A DNA stretch of 13,383 nt from JBAZTA01 sp964588175 (GTDB lineage Bacteria > Omnitrophota > Gorgyraeia > Gygaellales > Profunditerraquicolaceae), in assembly GCA_964588175.1 (NCBI GenBank), contig CAZPNW010000088.1:1-13383 (forward strand), in the 5' to 3' direction. The notes beneath the pieces were generated by a model. The model had not been told where the DNA came from and ran no database searches. It was given only the letters and a program-made list of their open reading frames with translations. The position numbers were made by a program, and so were the translations under genes. Shown here one piece after another: positions 1 through 6,457 of this stretch. The stretch's first letter is position 1, and every line of letters begins with the position of its first letter.

Positions 1-1853
1 TATGAACCGAATCCCGCTTCTTTTGCCATTTCCACGAACATCACTACTTTATTGATCGCTTCAGGAGTATCCTGGGCTACCGTCGCATGATCCAACTTCA
101 ACATCCAGCTCCCCGTAAATCCTTCCTGCTGCGCCGCAATATTCGCGTCCCACGCTAAATCCGCAGGTAAATAATTGTCCACAAATTCCGAGATAGACCT
201 CTGGATTATTACCGGCGCTCCTGTTTCCTTTGCCGCGCGGAAGATACCCCGTAGCGCCACCGGGTTCCTCATGTTAACACTCAATACGATCACATCTCCC
301 TGCTTCTCTATCTCTTTATAAAATTCACGGCTCTTCTCCATACCAATAGGCGCCGAAAAAGTCCTTGTTTGAATAGGTGAAGCGGATGCGCGGGAATTCA
401 ATACCAAAAGGCTTGATTCCAAAGCTTGCGCGATCTGCGCGGGCATTGACGCATCTTTCTTTAAGATATACGTACCTTTTGCGCTATCCTTATAAGATAA
501 AGAAACGGTAAAAGGATAATCTCCCTGCTCTTTGACATGAAAACCATCATAAACCCTGCCGGATTCATCGGTTAACCCTTTTATTTCAACGCCAGCATAT
601 ATATTTCTATGTTGAGTATTTACGGCTTTGACCCGCTGACCTATAATAAGAGCATTCTTTTCATAAACATTCTGGGAAACCACTGGAGAACCCGCAGATT
701 TCTTACCTTTACCTTTTTGAGCCACAAATATCTCTCCGGTCGAAGGCAGAGCATCAACATTAACTAACCCACCCTTACCAGCCATAATGCCCGGCATATC
801 TAACACACCGCCGTATTTATTGACCGCCATTCTCGAAAAATCTTCACCGCCTGAAAAATAACTCCTGATCACCTGTCCCGAAGGAGTATGCACCGGGACC
901 TTAATATCATATTCCCCTTCTTTAAAAGACTTTTGATACGCCTTAAAATAGGTAGATTTTGACCAGTTTTCTTTGGATGTCAGTCCGGTCAATTCATTTT
1001 TATCTATAAGCGCGGGATATTGCCCTGCTTGACCTGCGAATTGAGATTTAAACCAACGGGATAATACCAGTGAATAAAAGACCTGGCGCAAAGAAGCATA
1101 ACGCTTGGCTGTATTGATCTCTTTGGTAAGCTTAGGAATGATCAACTCACGGATGATCTCAGAGGAATACTCATTTAACGCCTTCATGCGGTCATCTTTA
1201 AAATTATACATCGAGGAATCTTTCAGGTAATCCTGTTCAAGCATGACTTTCATCGTAGCTTTATAGATGTAGGCGCTGTCTCCGCTTTCTCTGATGATAA
1301 TCTCATTCGGGACTATCCAGGGGCGGGTTAAGGTAGGAATAGAGACATTTTCAGTACCGAATAATTCCGCGGCTTTCTTATACAATTTATCCCAATAGAG
1401 CTTTCCTTCAGTAGTTTCCGGAGAAGTAAATTTCGCGGTATCTTTTTTCAATTGAAGGTCTGCTTCCAACATGATCTTGCCGACATCGGTCATACCCAGC
1501 TTATTATCGATGATCTCATTATCTGCGTCCGGCCTTAAATTGACCCAGAAAGTATCATTGGTAAGAGTTATTCCGACAAGAAAATAATTTAATAACGTGC
1601 GGGTCGATGATTCAAGTTCAGTTGCCCCAAGATTCTTGACATCACCTTTATCCAAAAGGACCTTAAGATTATCACCTGTGGAATCGTAAGAAAAATAGCG
1701 CAGATGGACCGGACGGAATTTGTCCCCCACGAAGCTTCCGGGTACCTGAGAAAGATAATTCCCCAACTTTAGTTCCGCGGCAAGCTGGGCAAAACTTACC
1801 TGTTGAAATAAAAGTCCGAAACTCAGCACCATAGAAATAATCTTGCGCACCAT
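1..1853 (-). CDS. Exported multidomain protein with C-terminal class II aldolase-like domain (3' end cut by window)
   Basis: The 617 codons visible begin at ATG 1853, preceded by AAAGGAG eight bases upstream. Residues 1-22 form a signal peptide (basic MVRK, hydrophobic core, VSFAQ cleavage region). Residues about 25-330 are a domain I do not recognise, rich in Tyr/Lys/Asp. A Lys/Gly linker (KGKGKK) lies near 380. Residues about 398-480 look like a beta-sandwich of Ig/CNA-B type (GVEIKGLTDESGRVYDG). From about 515 the sequence resembles the start of a class II fructose/tagatose-bisphosphate aldolase barrel: LSVNMRNPVALRGIFRAAKE, then APVIIQRS, then KLDHATV (like the metal-ligand HLDHG motif) and EAGFGS at the window edge. 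An aldolase fold behind a signal peptide is odd; it may be a binding or non-catalytic version. The gene has its own promoter and an attenuator-like leader. The ORF is certain; the aldolase assignment is moderate. Confidence 0.85.
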   Translation of the reverse strand, partial: MVRKIISMVLSFGLLFQQVSFAQLAAELKLGNYLSQVPGSFVGDKFRPVHLRYFSYDSTGDNLKVLLDKGDVKNLGATELESSTRTLLNYFLVGITLTNDTFWVNLRPDADNEIIDNKLGMTDVGKIMLEADLQLKKDTAKFTSPETTEGKLYWDKLYKKAAELFGTENVSIPTLTRPWIVPNEIIIRESGDSAYIYKATMKVMLEQDYLKDSSMYNFKDDRMKALNEYSSEIIRELIIPKLTKEINTAKRYASLRQVFYSLVLSRWFKSQFAGQAGQYPALIDKNELTGLTSKENWSKSTYFKAYQKSFKEGEYDIKVPVHTPSGQVIRSYFSGGEDFSRMAVNKYGGVLDMPGIMAGKGGLVNVDALPSTGEIFVAQKGKGKKSAGSPVVSQNVYEKNALIIGQRVKAVNTQHRNIYAGVEIKGLTDESGRVYDGFHVKEQGDYPFTVSLSYKDSAKGTYILKKDASMPAQIAQALESSLLVLNSRASASPIQTRTFSAPIGMEKSREFYKEIEKQGDVIVLSVNMRNPVALRGIFRAAKETGAPVIIQRSISEFVDNYLPADLAWDANIAAQQEGFTGSWMLKLDHATVAQDTPEAINKVVMFVEMAKEAGFGS

Positions 1854-1902
1854 CTCTTACTCTCCTTTTAATAAGGTTTCTAAAAGTTTTTATTATTAAA
1901 AT

Positions 1903-1940
1903 AAAAAAAATCCGGTCGACCCTGTTTCATCAATCCGGAT
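1903..1940 (-). terminator. Promoter-proximal intrinsic terminator in leader of the 1853 gene
   Basis: On the minus strand ATCCGG pairs with CCGGAT. After a single bulged A the stem continues with TTGA/TCGA, closing a 10-nt loop; eight Ts follow. It lies between the predicted promoter and the ribosome site of the exported multidomain protein. It could be an attenuator, or the end of the dus-DUF296 transcript, since no strong terminator follows 2321. Confidence 0.7.
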
Positions 1941-2008
1941 ATTTCACGTGGCACCCTCGACTACCTCCATAATCAAGGGACTCCAGAAAACGCTTTCAAA
2001 ATTTCACT
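1941..2008 (-). promoter_or_regulatory. Structured 5' leader upstream of the leader terminator, candidate cis-regulatory RNA
   Basis: About 68 nt between the predicted transcription start (near 2008) and the leader terminator. It contains a 7-bp hairpin, CCCTTGA/TCGAGGG (one G-U pair, 12-nt loop), at 1954-1979 on the minus strand, flanked by TGG and CCA that can extend it. A promoter-hairpin-terminator-SD order is typical of attenuators and riboswitches, but the sequence does not match any riboswitch class I know. Confidence 0.4.
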
Positions 2009-2014
2009 TGTAAT

Positions 2015-2043
2015 AGTTTGCCATTTTTCCTAAATCTTGTCAA
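2015..2043 (-). promoter_or_regulatory. Sigma70-type promoter of the 1853 gene
   Basis: The -35 is TTGACA (2043-2038, consensus). A 17-bp spacer ends in TGG, followed by -10 CAAACT (2020-2015). The -10 is weak, but the TGn extension and perfect -35 compensate. Predicted transcription start near 2008, giving a leader of about 155 nt. Confidence 0.6.
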
Positions 2044-2071
2044 GTAAAATTTTATTTTTTTACAGCAGGGC

Positions 2072-2100
2072 TTGCATTAGCCCGATCCTTATGGCATATT
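2072..2100 (+). promoter_or_regulatory. Predicted promoter of the + strand candidate sRNA
   Basis: TTGCAT (2072-2077), 17-bp spacer ending in ATGG, then CATATT (2095-2100) with a TGn extended -10. An inverted repeat GGGCT/AGCCC (2068-2083) overlaps the -35, as an operator might. No gene follows on this strand, which suggests a free-standing RNA. Confidence 0.45.
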
Positions 2101-2106
2101 TATCTT

Positions 2107-2215
2107 GTAGGAAGAACATATTAAAGATCTTATAACAGGAGGTCGTTTGGATAGCGAAAGCTACCAGGCCTATCCCCTACGGACTTGCGCCGGGCGTTGT
2201 CGGCGCTTTTCTGTT
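2107..2215 (+). ncRNA. Candidate small RNA with GAAA-capped hairpin and terminator
   Basis: No coding potential is evident and the neighbours on both sides are on the other strand. The sequence folds as AGGTC (2140-2144)/GGCCT (2167-2171), a GTT bulge, TGG/CCA, a bulged A, then TAGC/GCTA closed by a GAAA tetraloop (2156-2159). A GC-rich hairpin GCGCCG/CGGCGC (2187-2206) followed by TTTTCTGTTTT ends it. CCCCTA (2174-2179) can also pair with TAGGGG near 2219-2224 as an alternative outer stem. I see no match to 4.5S/SRP RNA (no GGAAGCAGCC core), 6S, tmRNA or a known riboswitch. It is antisense to the region between the DUF296 gene and the exported protein gene. Existence is inferred from promoter, structure and terminator together. 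Confidence 0.45.
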
Positions 2216-2217
2216 TT
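2187..2217 (+). terminator. Intrinsic terminator of the + strand candidate sRNA
   Basis: GCGCCG (2187-2192) pairs with CGGCGC (2201-2206) around an 8-nt loop, followed by TTTTCTGTTTT. No + strand protein gene precedes it. Confidence 0.6.
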
Positions 2218-2320
2218 ATAGGGGTTTTACAATAAGACTTAGGTTTCTAAAACCTCACCACTTAACCAAACTACCAAACTAACTTCCTTACCATTACCTA
2301 AACCGTGGGAATATAACAAC

Positions 2321-2761
2321 TTAACGTATAATCTGCAAGAGATTTATACCTGTTTTAGGGTCGATTTCCTTTGTCGCCTTTACTCCTTTTAGCTCAAAAA
2401 CCACAGCCTCGACCACTAAAAAGACCTTACAATCCTTCCTCACACAGCCGGTAAGCACCTTGTTTTTCTTACCCATTGAAGCATGGATATGTATCTGCGG
2501 CCCTGTTTTATTGGTAAAAACACTGCCCATCCCCATCACTTCCCACCCGTCTTTAAAAGCAACCCAATTCGGCTGAGGCGGGATCACCGGTTTTTTCGGG
2601 CCGGTCACTAAATTCCCTTTCTTAAGCGCTCCTAAGAAGATCATCGTGGCCGACTTAACCCTTTCTTCCTTTAGGAAAACGTTTAATTTATCGATCACCA
2701 CATCATCATCTTCAAATTTCAACACAAAAACCCTGCCGATAGTCCCTTTGGTATATTGCAT
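2321..2761 (-). CDS. PPC/DUF296 domain protein
   Basis: This 146-residue protein is one PPC (plants and prokaryotes conserved, DUF296) domain. It starts with GRVFVLKFEDDDVVIDKLNVF, has a central GALKKGNL turn, and carries the signature GPQIHIHAS at about 88-95, whose histidines bind a metal in structurally characterised members. The prokaryotic versions are stand-alone trimeric proteins of unknown function; in plants the domain is fused to AT-hooks. Length is typical for a single-domain member. Start ATG 2761 follows AGGAGG by about 10 bases. It lies 14 nt after the dus stop codon and is probably co-transcribed. The family call is firm, the function open. Confidence 0.88.
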   Translation of the reverse strand: MQYTKGTIGRVFVLKFEDDDVVIDKLNVFLKEERVKSATMIFLGALKKGNLVTGPKKPVIPPQPNWVAFKDGWEVMGMGSVFTNKTGPQIHIHASMGKKNKVLTGCVRKDCKVFLVVEAVVFELKGVKATKEIDPKTGINLLQIIR

Positions 2762-2775
2762 AAATGAACCCCCTC

Positions 2776-3762
2776 CTATATACTTTCAACCCGATGAGGA
2801 ATGATCTTACGAAATTCCTCGATCACCGAAAGCAGCTGCTCTTTTGTTTTCGCTGAACACGATTTCTCTCTTATGGGGCGCGCGTAACGAAAACCCCGGG
2901 TATACCAATGAAAAAACTTGCGGAATATGACAATACCGACTTTTTCTCCATGAAAAGCAATACTCGCTTCTAAATGGTCAATAATGACTTTCGCGACATC
3001 ATCCCTATCCGGCTTAGGGAGGATCGCGCCATTCTTTAAGAATGCCGTGATTTCCTTAAAAAGCCAGGGGTACCCCAACCCTCCGCGGGCGATCAGTATG
3101 CCATCGCAGCCCGTTTCATCGAACATTTTCTTTGCCAGCGCGGATGAAAGAACATCTCCACTGGCAATGACCGGGATATGTAACGCGCGCTTAACATCCC
3201 TGATCACATCGTAATCAACTTTGCCGCTATACCCCTGCTCCCTGGTCCTGCCGTGGATAAAAAGCGCTTTGATTCCCGCATCCTGCGCGTGAAGAGCGAC
3301 CTCCCGGGCATTGATAAGATCTTTACTCCAACCCGCGCGTATCTTGACCGTTACCGGCAAACGGGAATGCTCAACTAACAATTTAAGCAGGTCATACAGC
3401 TTTTTAGGATGATTCAACAAACTTGCACCTTCCCCGCGGCGCGTAACTTTCCTTTCAGGACAGGCGGCATTAAAATCTAAGACGTCAACCGGGTATTTTT
3501 CTATGACCGCCATTGCTTTGAGCAGATACGCAGGCTCAGTACCTAATAACTGAACACCCAGAGGCTTATCACCGGGGTCGCCGGCGAGCATCTGTTTACT
3601 TTTTTTACTTTTACTGCTCAACGAGCGGGCATTAAGCATCTCAACAAATGCCAGTTCACAGCCGAACGCGCGGTTCAGGAGGCGAAACGGCAGATCACTG
3701 ATCCCTGACAAAGGAGCCAGGATAAGATTTGATTTTAACTTCAGGTTACCGATAGTAAGCAT
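2776..3762 (-). CDS. dus: tRNA-dihydrouridine synthase (DusB/NifR3-like)
   Basis: FMN/NADPH-dependent reduction of uridine to dihydrouridine in the tRNA D-loop, cytoplasmic. The 328 residues match the Dus family from end to end: LAPLSGISDLPFR (15-27) for FMN binding, VQLLGTEP, and DFNAACPERKVTRRGEGASLL (97-116) with the general-acid Cys101 in the family's N-x-x-CP motif. VKIRAGW and FIHGRTREQGYSG follow, then the phosphate-binding VIASGDV and GILIARGGLGYPWLF. Length is normal. Start ATG 3762 is the only one that keeps the FMN motif, yet it has no Shine-Dalgarno sequence and lies 8 nt after the T-run of the pgi terminator. The start codon can fold into a hairpin (GTTAC/GTAAC and AGTA/TACT). 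Expression probably depends on readthrough from pgi. Confidence 0.95.
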   Translation of the reverse strand: MLTIGNLKLKSNLILAPLSGISDLPFRLLNRAFGCELAFVEMLNARSLSSKSKKSKQMLAGDPGDKPLGVQLLGTEPAYLLKAMAVIEKYPVDVLDFNAACPERKVTRRGEGASLLNHPKKLYDLLKLLVEHSRLPVTVKIRAGWSKDLINAREVALHAQDAGIKALFIHGRTREQGYSGKVDYDVIRDVKRALHIPVIASGDVLSSALAKKMFDETGCDGILIARGGLGYPWLFKEITAFLKNGAILPKPDRDDVAKVIIDHLEASIAFHGEKVGIVIFRKFFHWYTRGFRYARPIREKSCSAKTKEQLLSVIEEFRKIIPHRVESI

Positions 3763-3770
3763 ACTGTAAC

Positions 3771-3793
3771 AAAAACCCCCGCATTAACGGGGG
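3771..3793 (-). terminator. Intrinsic terminator after pgi, abutting dus
   Basis: On the minus strand CCCCCG pairs with CGGGGG around a 6-nt loop, followed by TTTTT. It lies 31 nt past the pgi stop codon, and dus starts 8 nt beyond the T-run. It would separate the operon into a strongly expressed pgi part and a readthrough-dependent dus part. Confidence 0.85.
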
Positions 3794-3824
3794 CTTGTCT
3801 ATAATAAAGGTAAGAGATCTTAAT

Positions 3825-5297
3825 TTACAAGATAAACCTGGCATCTTTCTTCAACGGATGATCGCGAATATCCGCCACAATTTCTTCAAGGATCCCCGGC
3901 TTGCCCAATTTATAATACATATAATTTTTGTATCCTTCAACTCCCGGCTGGTCAAAGGCATTGACATTGAGCAACTCTCCTTCAAAAGCCGTCGCCATTT
4001 CAAAGAAGTACAAAAGCGCTCCCCAATGATATTCGGATATTTCAGGCATAATGATCGCGCAATTCGGCCGTGCTTCCCTGACCAGCGCCCAGGCAGTCGC
4101 TTCTTGCGCTAATGCCATCAATTCCGAGAGTTTTCTACCCGATAAAATATCCCCTTTTACCGAAATCCTTAAATCGCGTTTAAATTTCTCCGCGCGGATA
4201 AAGGTGACCACTTTATCATGCTCACCCTCAATATTATTCTGTTGAATAGAATGCAGATCATTGGTCCCCCGGCAGGAAACAGGAGTTCTGCCGACATTAA
4301 TAACCTGATCTTTGTCGCGCAGCCAGTCTTCCGATCCATTGGCTGCCGTCACCACCTTGCGCGCGTACTTCTTCCCTAAACTTTCGGCCAACAACTGGAC
4401 ATACCAGTCAGCGGTCGATTTCAGGGTCTCGGAAAACGGCATCATAACCGCCAGTGACTTTCCTTTTTTGCGGTAAAGGATAAAATGCAGCAGCGCGTAC
4501 ATATACGCGGGATTCTTATATACATCCTTGTTACTGCAGCGTTTTTCCATGGCTGTCATTCCGGCAAAGACTTTATTGATATCAACGCCAATAAGGGCCA
4601 AATGCAATAACCCCATATTAAATTCAGAGAACCTGCCTCCGACTCCCGGTAATAACGGCAGGTTCCTGAAACTCAAAGGGTCTTTTTTTTGTTCTCCGGT
4701 AATTCTTTTGCGCAAACTTCCCTGTTGCGGGTCGGTGATCGCCACGATCTGCCGGCCATAGTTCTTTCCCACCGCTTTTTTGAGCCACTGCTCGACTATC
4801 ATGAACGCTGCCTTTGTTTCAGTAGTCTCACCCGATTTCGATATCACCACCACAAACGTTTTCTTCGGGCTCAGATTCTTTAAAAGCACCGATAAAGTAT
4901 CGGGATCGAGATTATTTCCTTCGAAATAAATACGGGGGCGCCTATTACGCACAGAGCTGAATTCGTTATAATACGGGGCGCCTAAAGCATCCTGAGCAGC
5001 CTTGACTCCCAAATATGAACCGCCGATACCCAAAGAGATAACAGAGTCATACTTCTTAACGATCTCAGCACTCATTTTCTTAATACCGTCGATCACCGCT
5101 TTATCCTGATACTGCAACTGTGTCCATTCCAGGCTGAATTTAACCCGCAGGCCTTTATCGGCAATGACCTTTTGCAAATGCCTCGCTGCCGCATTAATAT
5201 CCTGCTCCATGGCAGAGATATCGCTTTCTGTTACCCCATGGGTATCGCTCACATTGGCACTGAACATATTATTAAAATCAAACCTGATCTCTTCCAT
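3825..5297 (-). CDS. pgi: Glucose-6-phosphate isomerase
   Basis: Interconverts glucose-6-phosphate and fructose-6-phosphate (glycolysis/gluconeogenesis), cytoplasmic. SIS-fold motifs in order: GIGGSYLG (90-97), the phosphate-binding SKSGETTE (153-160), GVGGRFSEFN (218-227), ADWYVQLLAESLGKK (296-310) with the base Glu305, the ring-opening His349 in NDLHSIQQ, and QPGVE followed by a Lys/Tyr-rich segment near the C-terminus where the family has its second signature lysine. At 490 residues it is near normal for bacterial enzymes, shorter than the 550-residue E. coli type. A GTG at 5300 is in frame, but AAGGGAG is correctly spaced only for ATG 5297, which I chose. It lies 35 nt after the small coiled-coil gene, in the PilZ-led operon. 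Confidence 0.96.
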   Translation of the reverse strand: MEEIRFDFNNMFSANVSDTHGVTESDISAMEQDINAAARHLQKVIADKGLRVKFSLEWTQLQYQDKAVIDGIKKMSAEIVKKYDSVISLGIGGSYLGVKAAQDALGAPYYNEFSSVRNRRPRIYFEGNNLDPDTLSVLLKNLSPKKTFVVVISKSGETTETKAAFMIVEQWLKKAVGKNYGRQIVAITDPQQGSLRKRITGEQKKDPLSFRNLPLLPGVGGRFSEFNMGLLHLALIGVDINKVFAGMTAMEKRCSNKDVYKNPAYMYALLHFILYRKKGKSLAVMMPFSETLKSTADWYVQLLAESLGKKYARKVVTAANGSEDWLRDKDQVINVGRTPVSCRGTNDLHSIQQNNIEGEHDKVVTFIRAEKFKRDLRISVKGDILSGRKLSELMALAQEATAWALVREARPNCAIIMPEISEYHWGALLYFFEMATAFEGELLNVNAFDQPGVEGYKNYMYYKLGKPGILEEIVADIRDHPLKKDARFIL

Positions 5298-5332
5298 CAC
5301 CTGCTCCCTTTTTTCATTATTATGAAAGCTGA

Positions 5333-5560
5333 TTATTTCTTGAAGAATTTATCACTGAAGCTGTCGATCTGTTTCTGCAAGCCTGCCAGGCTTTCTTCAA
5401 GACGCTGATTCGAACGAATGATCCCCAGATTGGAATTAACGATCTCCTGATTATTCTGATTATTGAGAACCAGGCGAGCCTCCAGGATATTCAATTTTAA
5501 CAATACCATGACCAGGACCGCGGCAATGATAGCTTGCAGGATAACACTCACGAATTTCAT
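5333..5560 (-). CDS. Small membrane-anchored coiled-coil protein
   Basis: 75 residues: a single N-terminal hydrophobic segment (about 4-22, AIIAAVLVMVLL), then a hydrophilic, helix-favouring tail rich in Asn/Gln/Leu (25-72) that reads as a short coiled coil ending in KFFKK. No cleavage site is evident, so it is probably an inner-membrane anchor with a coiled-coil domain. I do not recognise the family. Start ATG 5560 has AGGAG five bases upstream. It lies 21 nt after the PilZ stop and 35 nt before pgi, so it is almost certainly in the same transcript. Conserved pairing with the PilZ gene would suggest the two work together. Confidence 0.75.
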   Translation of the reverse strand: MKFVSVILQAIIAAVLVMVLLKLNILEARLVLNNQNNQEIVNSNLGIIRSNQRLEESLAGLQKQIDSFSDKFFKK

Positions 5561-5581
5561 ATATACTCCTCTTGTTTTTGG

Positions 5582-5965
5582 CTAAAACTGAGGGTTATTA
5601 AAACGATTCTTGCCTTTAATGTCCGCGCAGATCTTGTTTTGGATCAGATTTACAATAGTAACGACTTCATCTTTCGGGACCTCGATAAATTCTATCCCCA
5701 GGATAAAACCAGCCGTTTCGCGTATCTTCTTTTCTTTTATATTCTTTATTTTACCGGTACCGCTAAAGCGTTTCTCAAGGGTATCTATCTTTACTTCAAA
5801 ATTAACACAAGAATCGACAAGGATGATATCTTTGAGAAATATCCCCATACCCTTAAAGCCGATATTAACTAACTCAACCGTCAAATTCTTCGGCGAATTA
5901 TTGACCGACTTAATATTAACGGTTCCGCTCACATCATAGCGAGTATAGAATCTGCGTTCCAGCAT
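5582..5965 (-). CDS. PilZ domain protein (first copy)
   Basis: 127 residues, a single PilZ domain. RRFYTR at 4-9 supplies the R-x3-R arginines that hold the c-di-GMP guanines. The second motif, normally D/N-x-S-x-x-G, is NIGFKG here, with Gly in place of Ser. FILGIEFIEV matches the late beta-strand of the family. PilZ proteins sense c-di-GMP and act on motility, adhesion or exopolysaccharide machinery; which output applies here cannot be read. The altered serine may weaken ligand binding. Start ATG 5965 is preceded by GAGG seven bases away. It leads the operon PilZ-small membrane protein-pgi, under the promoter at 6010-6038. A paralogue with the same layout lies at 7397-7753. Confidence 0.88.
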   Translation of the reverse strand: MLERRFYTRYDVSGTVNIKSVNNSPKNLTVELVNIGFKGMGIFLKDIILVDSCVNFEVKIDTLEKRFSGTGKIKNIKEKKIRETAGFILGIEFIEVPKDEVVTIVNLIQNKICADIKGKNRFNNPQF

Positions 5966-6009
5966 TGAACGACCTCAAAGATTAATTTATACTATTTTCC
6001 TCATTCTTT

Positions 6010-6038
6010 ATTTTACCATTAAGCAACGGACAGTTCAA
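6010..6038 (-). promoter_or_regulatory. Promoter of the PilZ-pgi operon
   Basis: TTGAAC (6038-6033), 17-bp spacer ending in ATGG, then TAAAAT (6015-6010). This gives a TGn extended -10 and a transcript start near 6003, about 38 nt before the PilZ start codon. Confidence 0.65.
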
Positions 6039-6050
6039 ATACTATTGAAC
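6033..6050. promoter_or_regulatory. Operator-like inverted repeat over the PilZ-pgi -35
   Basis: Perfect 6-bp arms, GTTCAA and TTGAAC, separated by ATACTA, exactly cover the -35 hexamer and extend upstream. The 9-mer ATTGAACGA at its outer edge (6044-6052) recurs at 5964-5972 over the PilZ start codon. The layout suits a dimeric repressor site, but no regulator is identified. Confidence 0.35.
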
Positions 6051-6161
6051 GATGAGGCGCACTCGGGCCGCAAAGGCCAGCATAAGGATTAAATTCCGGG
6101 ATATTGTACTACAAAAATTTTAAATACCATATCTTTTTTTAAGAAACATCAGAAGAAATTA

Positions 6162-6190
6162 TGGACAAAAACAAAGAAAAAGAGTATTCT
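6162..6190 (+). promoter_or_regulatory. Promoter of the slyD-like gene
   Basis: TGGACA (6162-6167), a 17-bp A-rich spacer, then TATTCT (6185-6190); each hexamer matches consensus at five of six positions. Start near 6197 gives a leader of about 260 nt that contains the whole hairpin-repeat cluster. Confidence 0.6.
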
Positions 6191-6199
6191 ATTCCCTGG

Positions 6200-6271
6200 T
6201 AACACCCGGCACTAATAAGCACCCGGCGCAGATTGCACCTTGGCTTATCGGACAGCCAAGTGCGCGCTTGC
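6200..6271 (+). repeat. Leader repeat element, copy 1 (same element as 7811-7849)
   Basis: TAACACCCGGC (6200-6210) and GGCTTATCGGACAG...AGTGCGCGC (6242-6267) recur, with a shorter gap between them, at 7849-7811 on the minus strand. Each copy holds a hairpin with TATCGGA in the loop (here CTTGGCT/AGCCAAG). Both copies lie in the 5' leader of a gene in the same relative orientation. Confidence 0.6.
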
Positions 6272-6390
6272 TGCTTGCACCCGGCGCAGATCGGTATTGC
6301 GCCGGTATGCCGCTTGCTGCTTGCACCCGGCGCAGATCGGTATTGCGCCGGTATGCCGCTTGCTGCGGCAGAATTGCGTGGGTATGCGCC
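6266..6390 (+). repeat. Tandem 46-bp hairpin repeats (two perfect units plus a degenerate one)
   Basis: Units 6266-6311 and 6312-6357 are identical 46-mers; 6358-6390 is a shortened third unit and 6391-6447 a diverged fourth. Each perfect unit contains the 8-bp stem CCGGCGCA/TGCGCCGG around a 9-nt loop, followed by a GCTTGCTGC element. Because 46 is not a multiple of three, reading frames are not preserved, which argues against coding. The repeats lie in the leader of the SlyD-like gene. Confidence 0.9.
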
Positions 6391-6451
6391 TTTCTGTTTA
6401 CACCCCGCGCTTAAGAGGAATTGCGCGGGTGTTTCGCTTTCTGCGAAAGGA
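6391..6451 (+). promoter_or_regulatory. Terminal leader hairpins touching the slyD-like ribosome site
   Basis: The stem ACACCC(C)GCGC/GCGCGGGTGT (6399-6432) is followed directly by TTTCGC/GCGAAA (6432-6448) with a 5-nt loop, whose 3' arm runs into the AAAGGAG Shine-Dalgarno sequence (6446-6452). Folding would partly mask the ribosome site. It looks like a diverged unit of the upstream 46-bp repeat. Confidence 0.5.
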
Positions 6452-6457
6452 GTAAAA

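Noticed and set aside
1941..1979. T-box-like GAGGGTGCCACGTG in the leader of the 1853 gene
   Set aside because: The UGGN bulge sequence and the stem I elements are missing, and the gene is not an aminoacyl-tRNA synthetase or amino acid transporter.
2107..2215. 4.5S/SRP RNA or a GNRA-hairpin riboswitch such as c-di-GMP-I
   Set aside because: The SRP apical core GGAAGCAGCC is missing. The conserved c-di-GMP-I segments are absent and no gene follows on the + strand.
5534..5939. Plus-strand ORFs opposite the first PilZ gene
   Set aside because: Shadows of a well-supported PilZ coding frame.
6233..6457. In-frame N-terminal extension of the SlyD-like protein, and overlapping ORFs on both strands (6139-6489 -, 6240-6455 +)
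   Set aside because: They translate the 46-bp hairpin repeats; the repeat length breaks the frame, there is no SD at 6233, and AAAGGAG is placed for ATG 6458.
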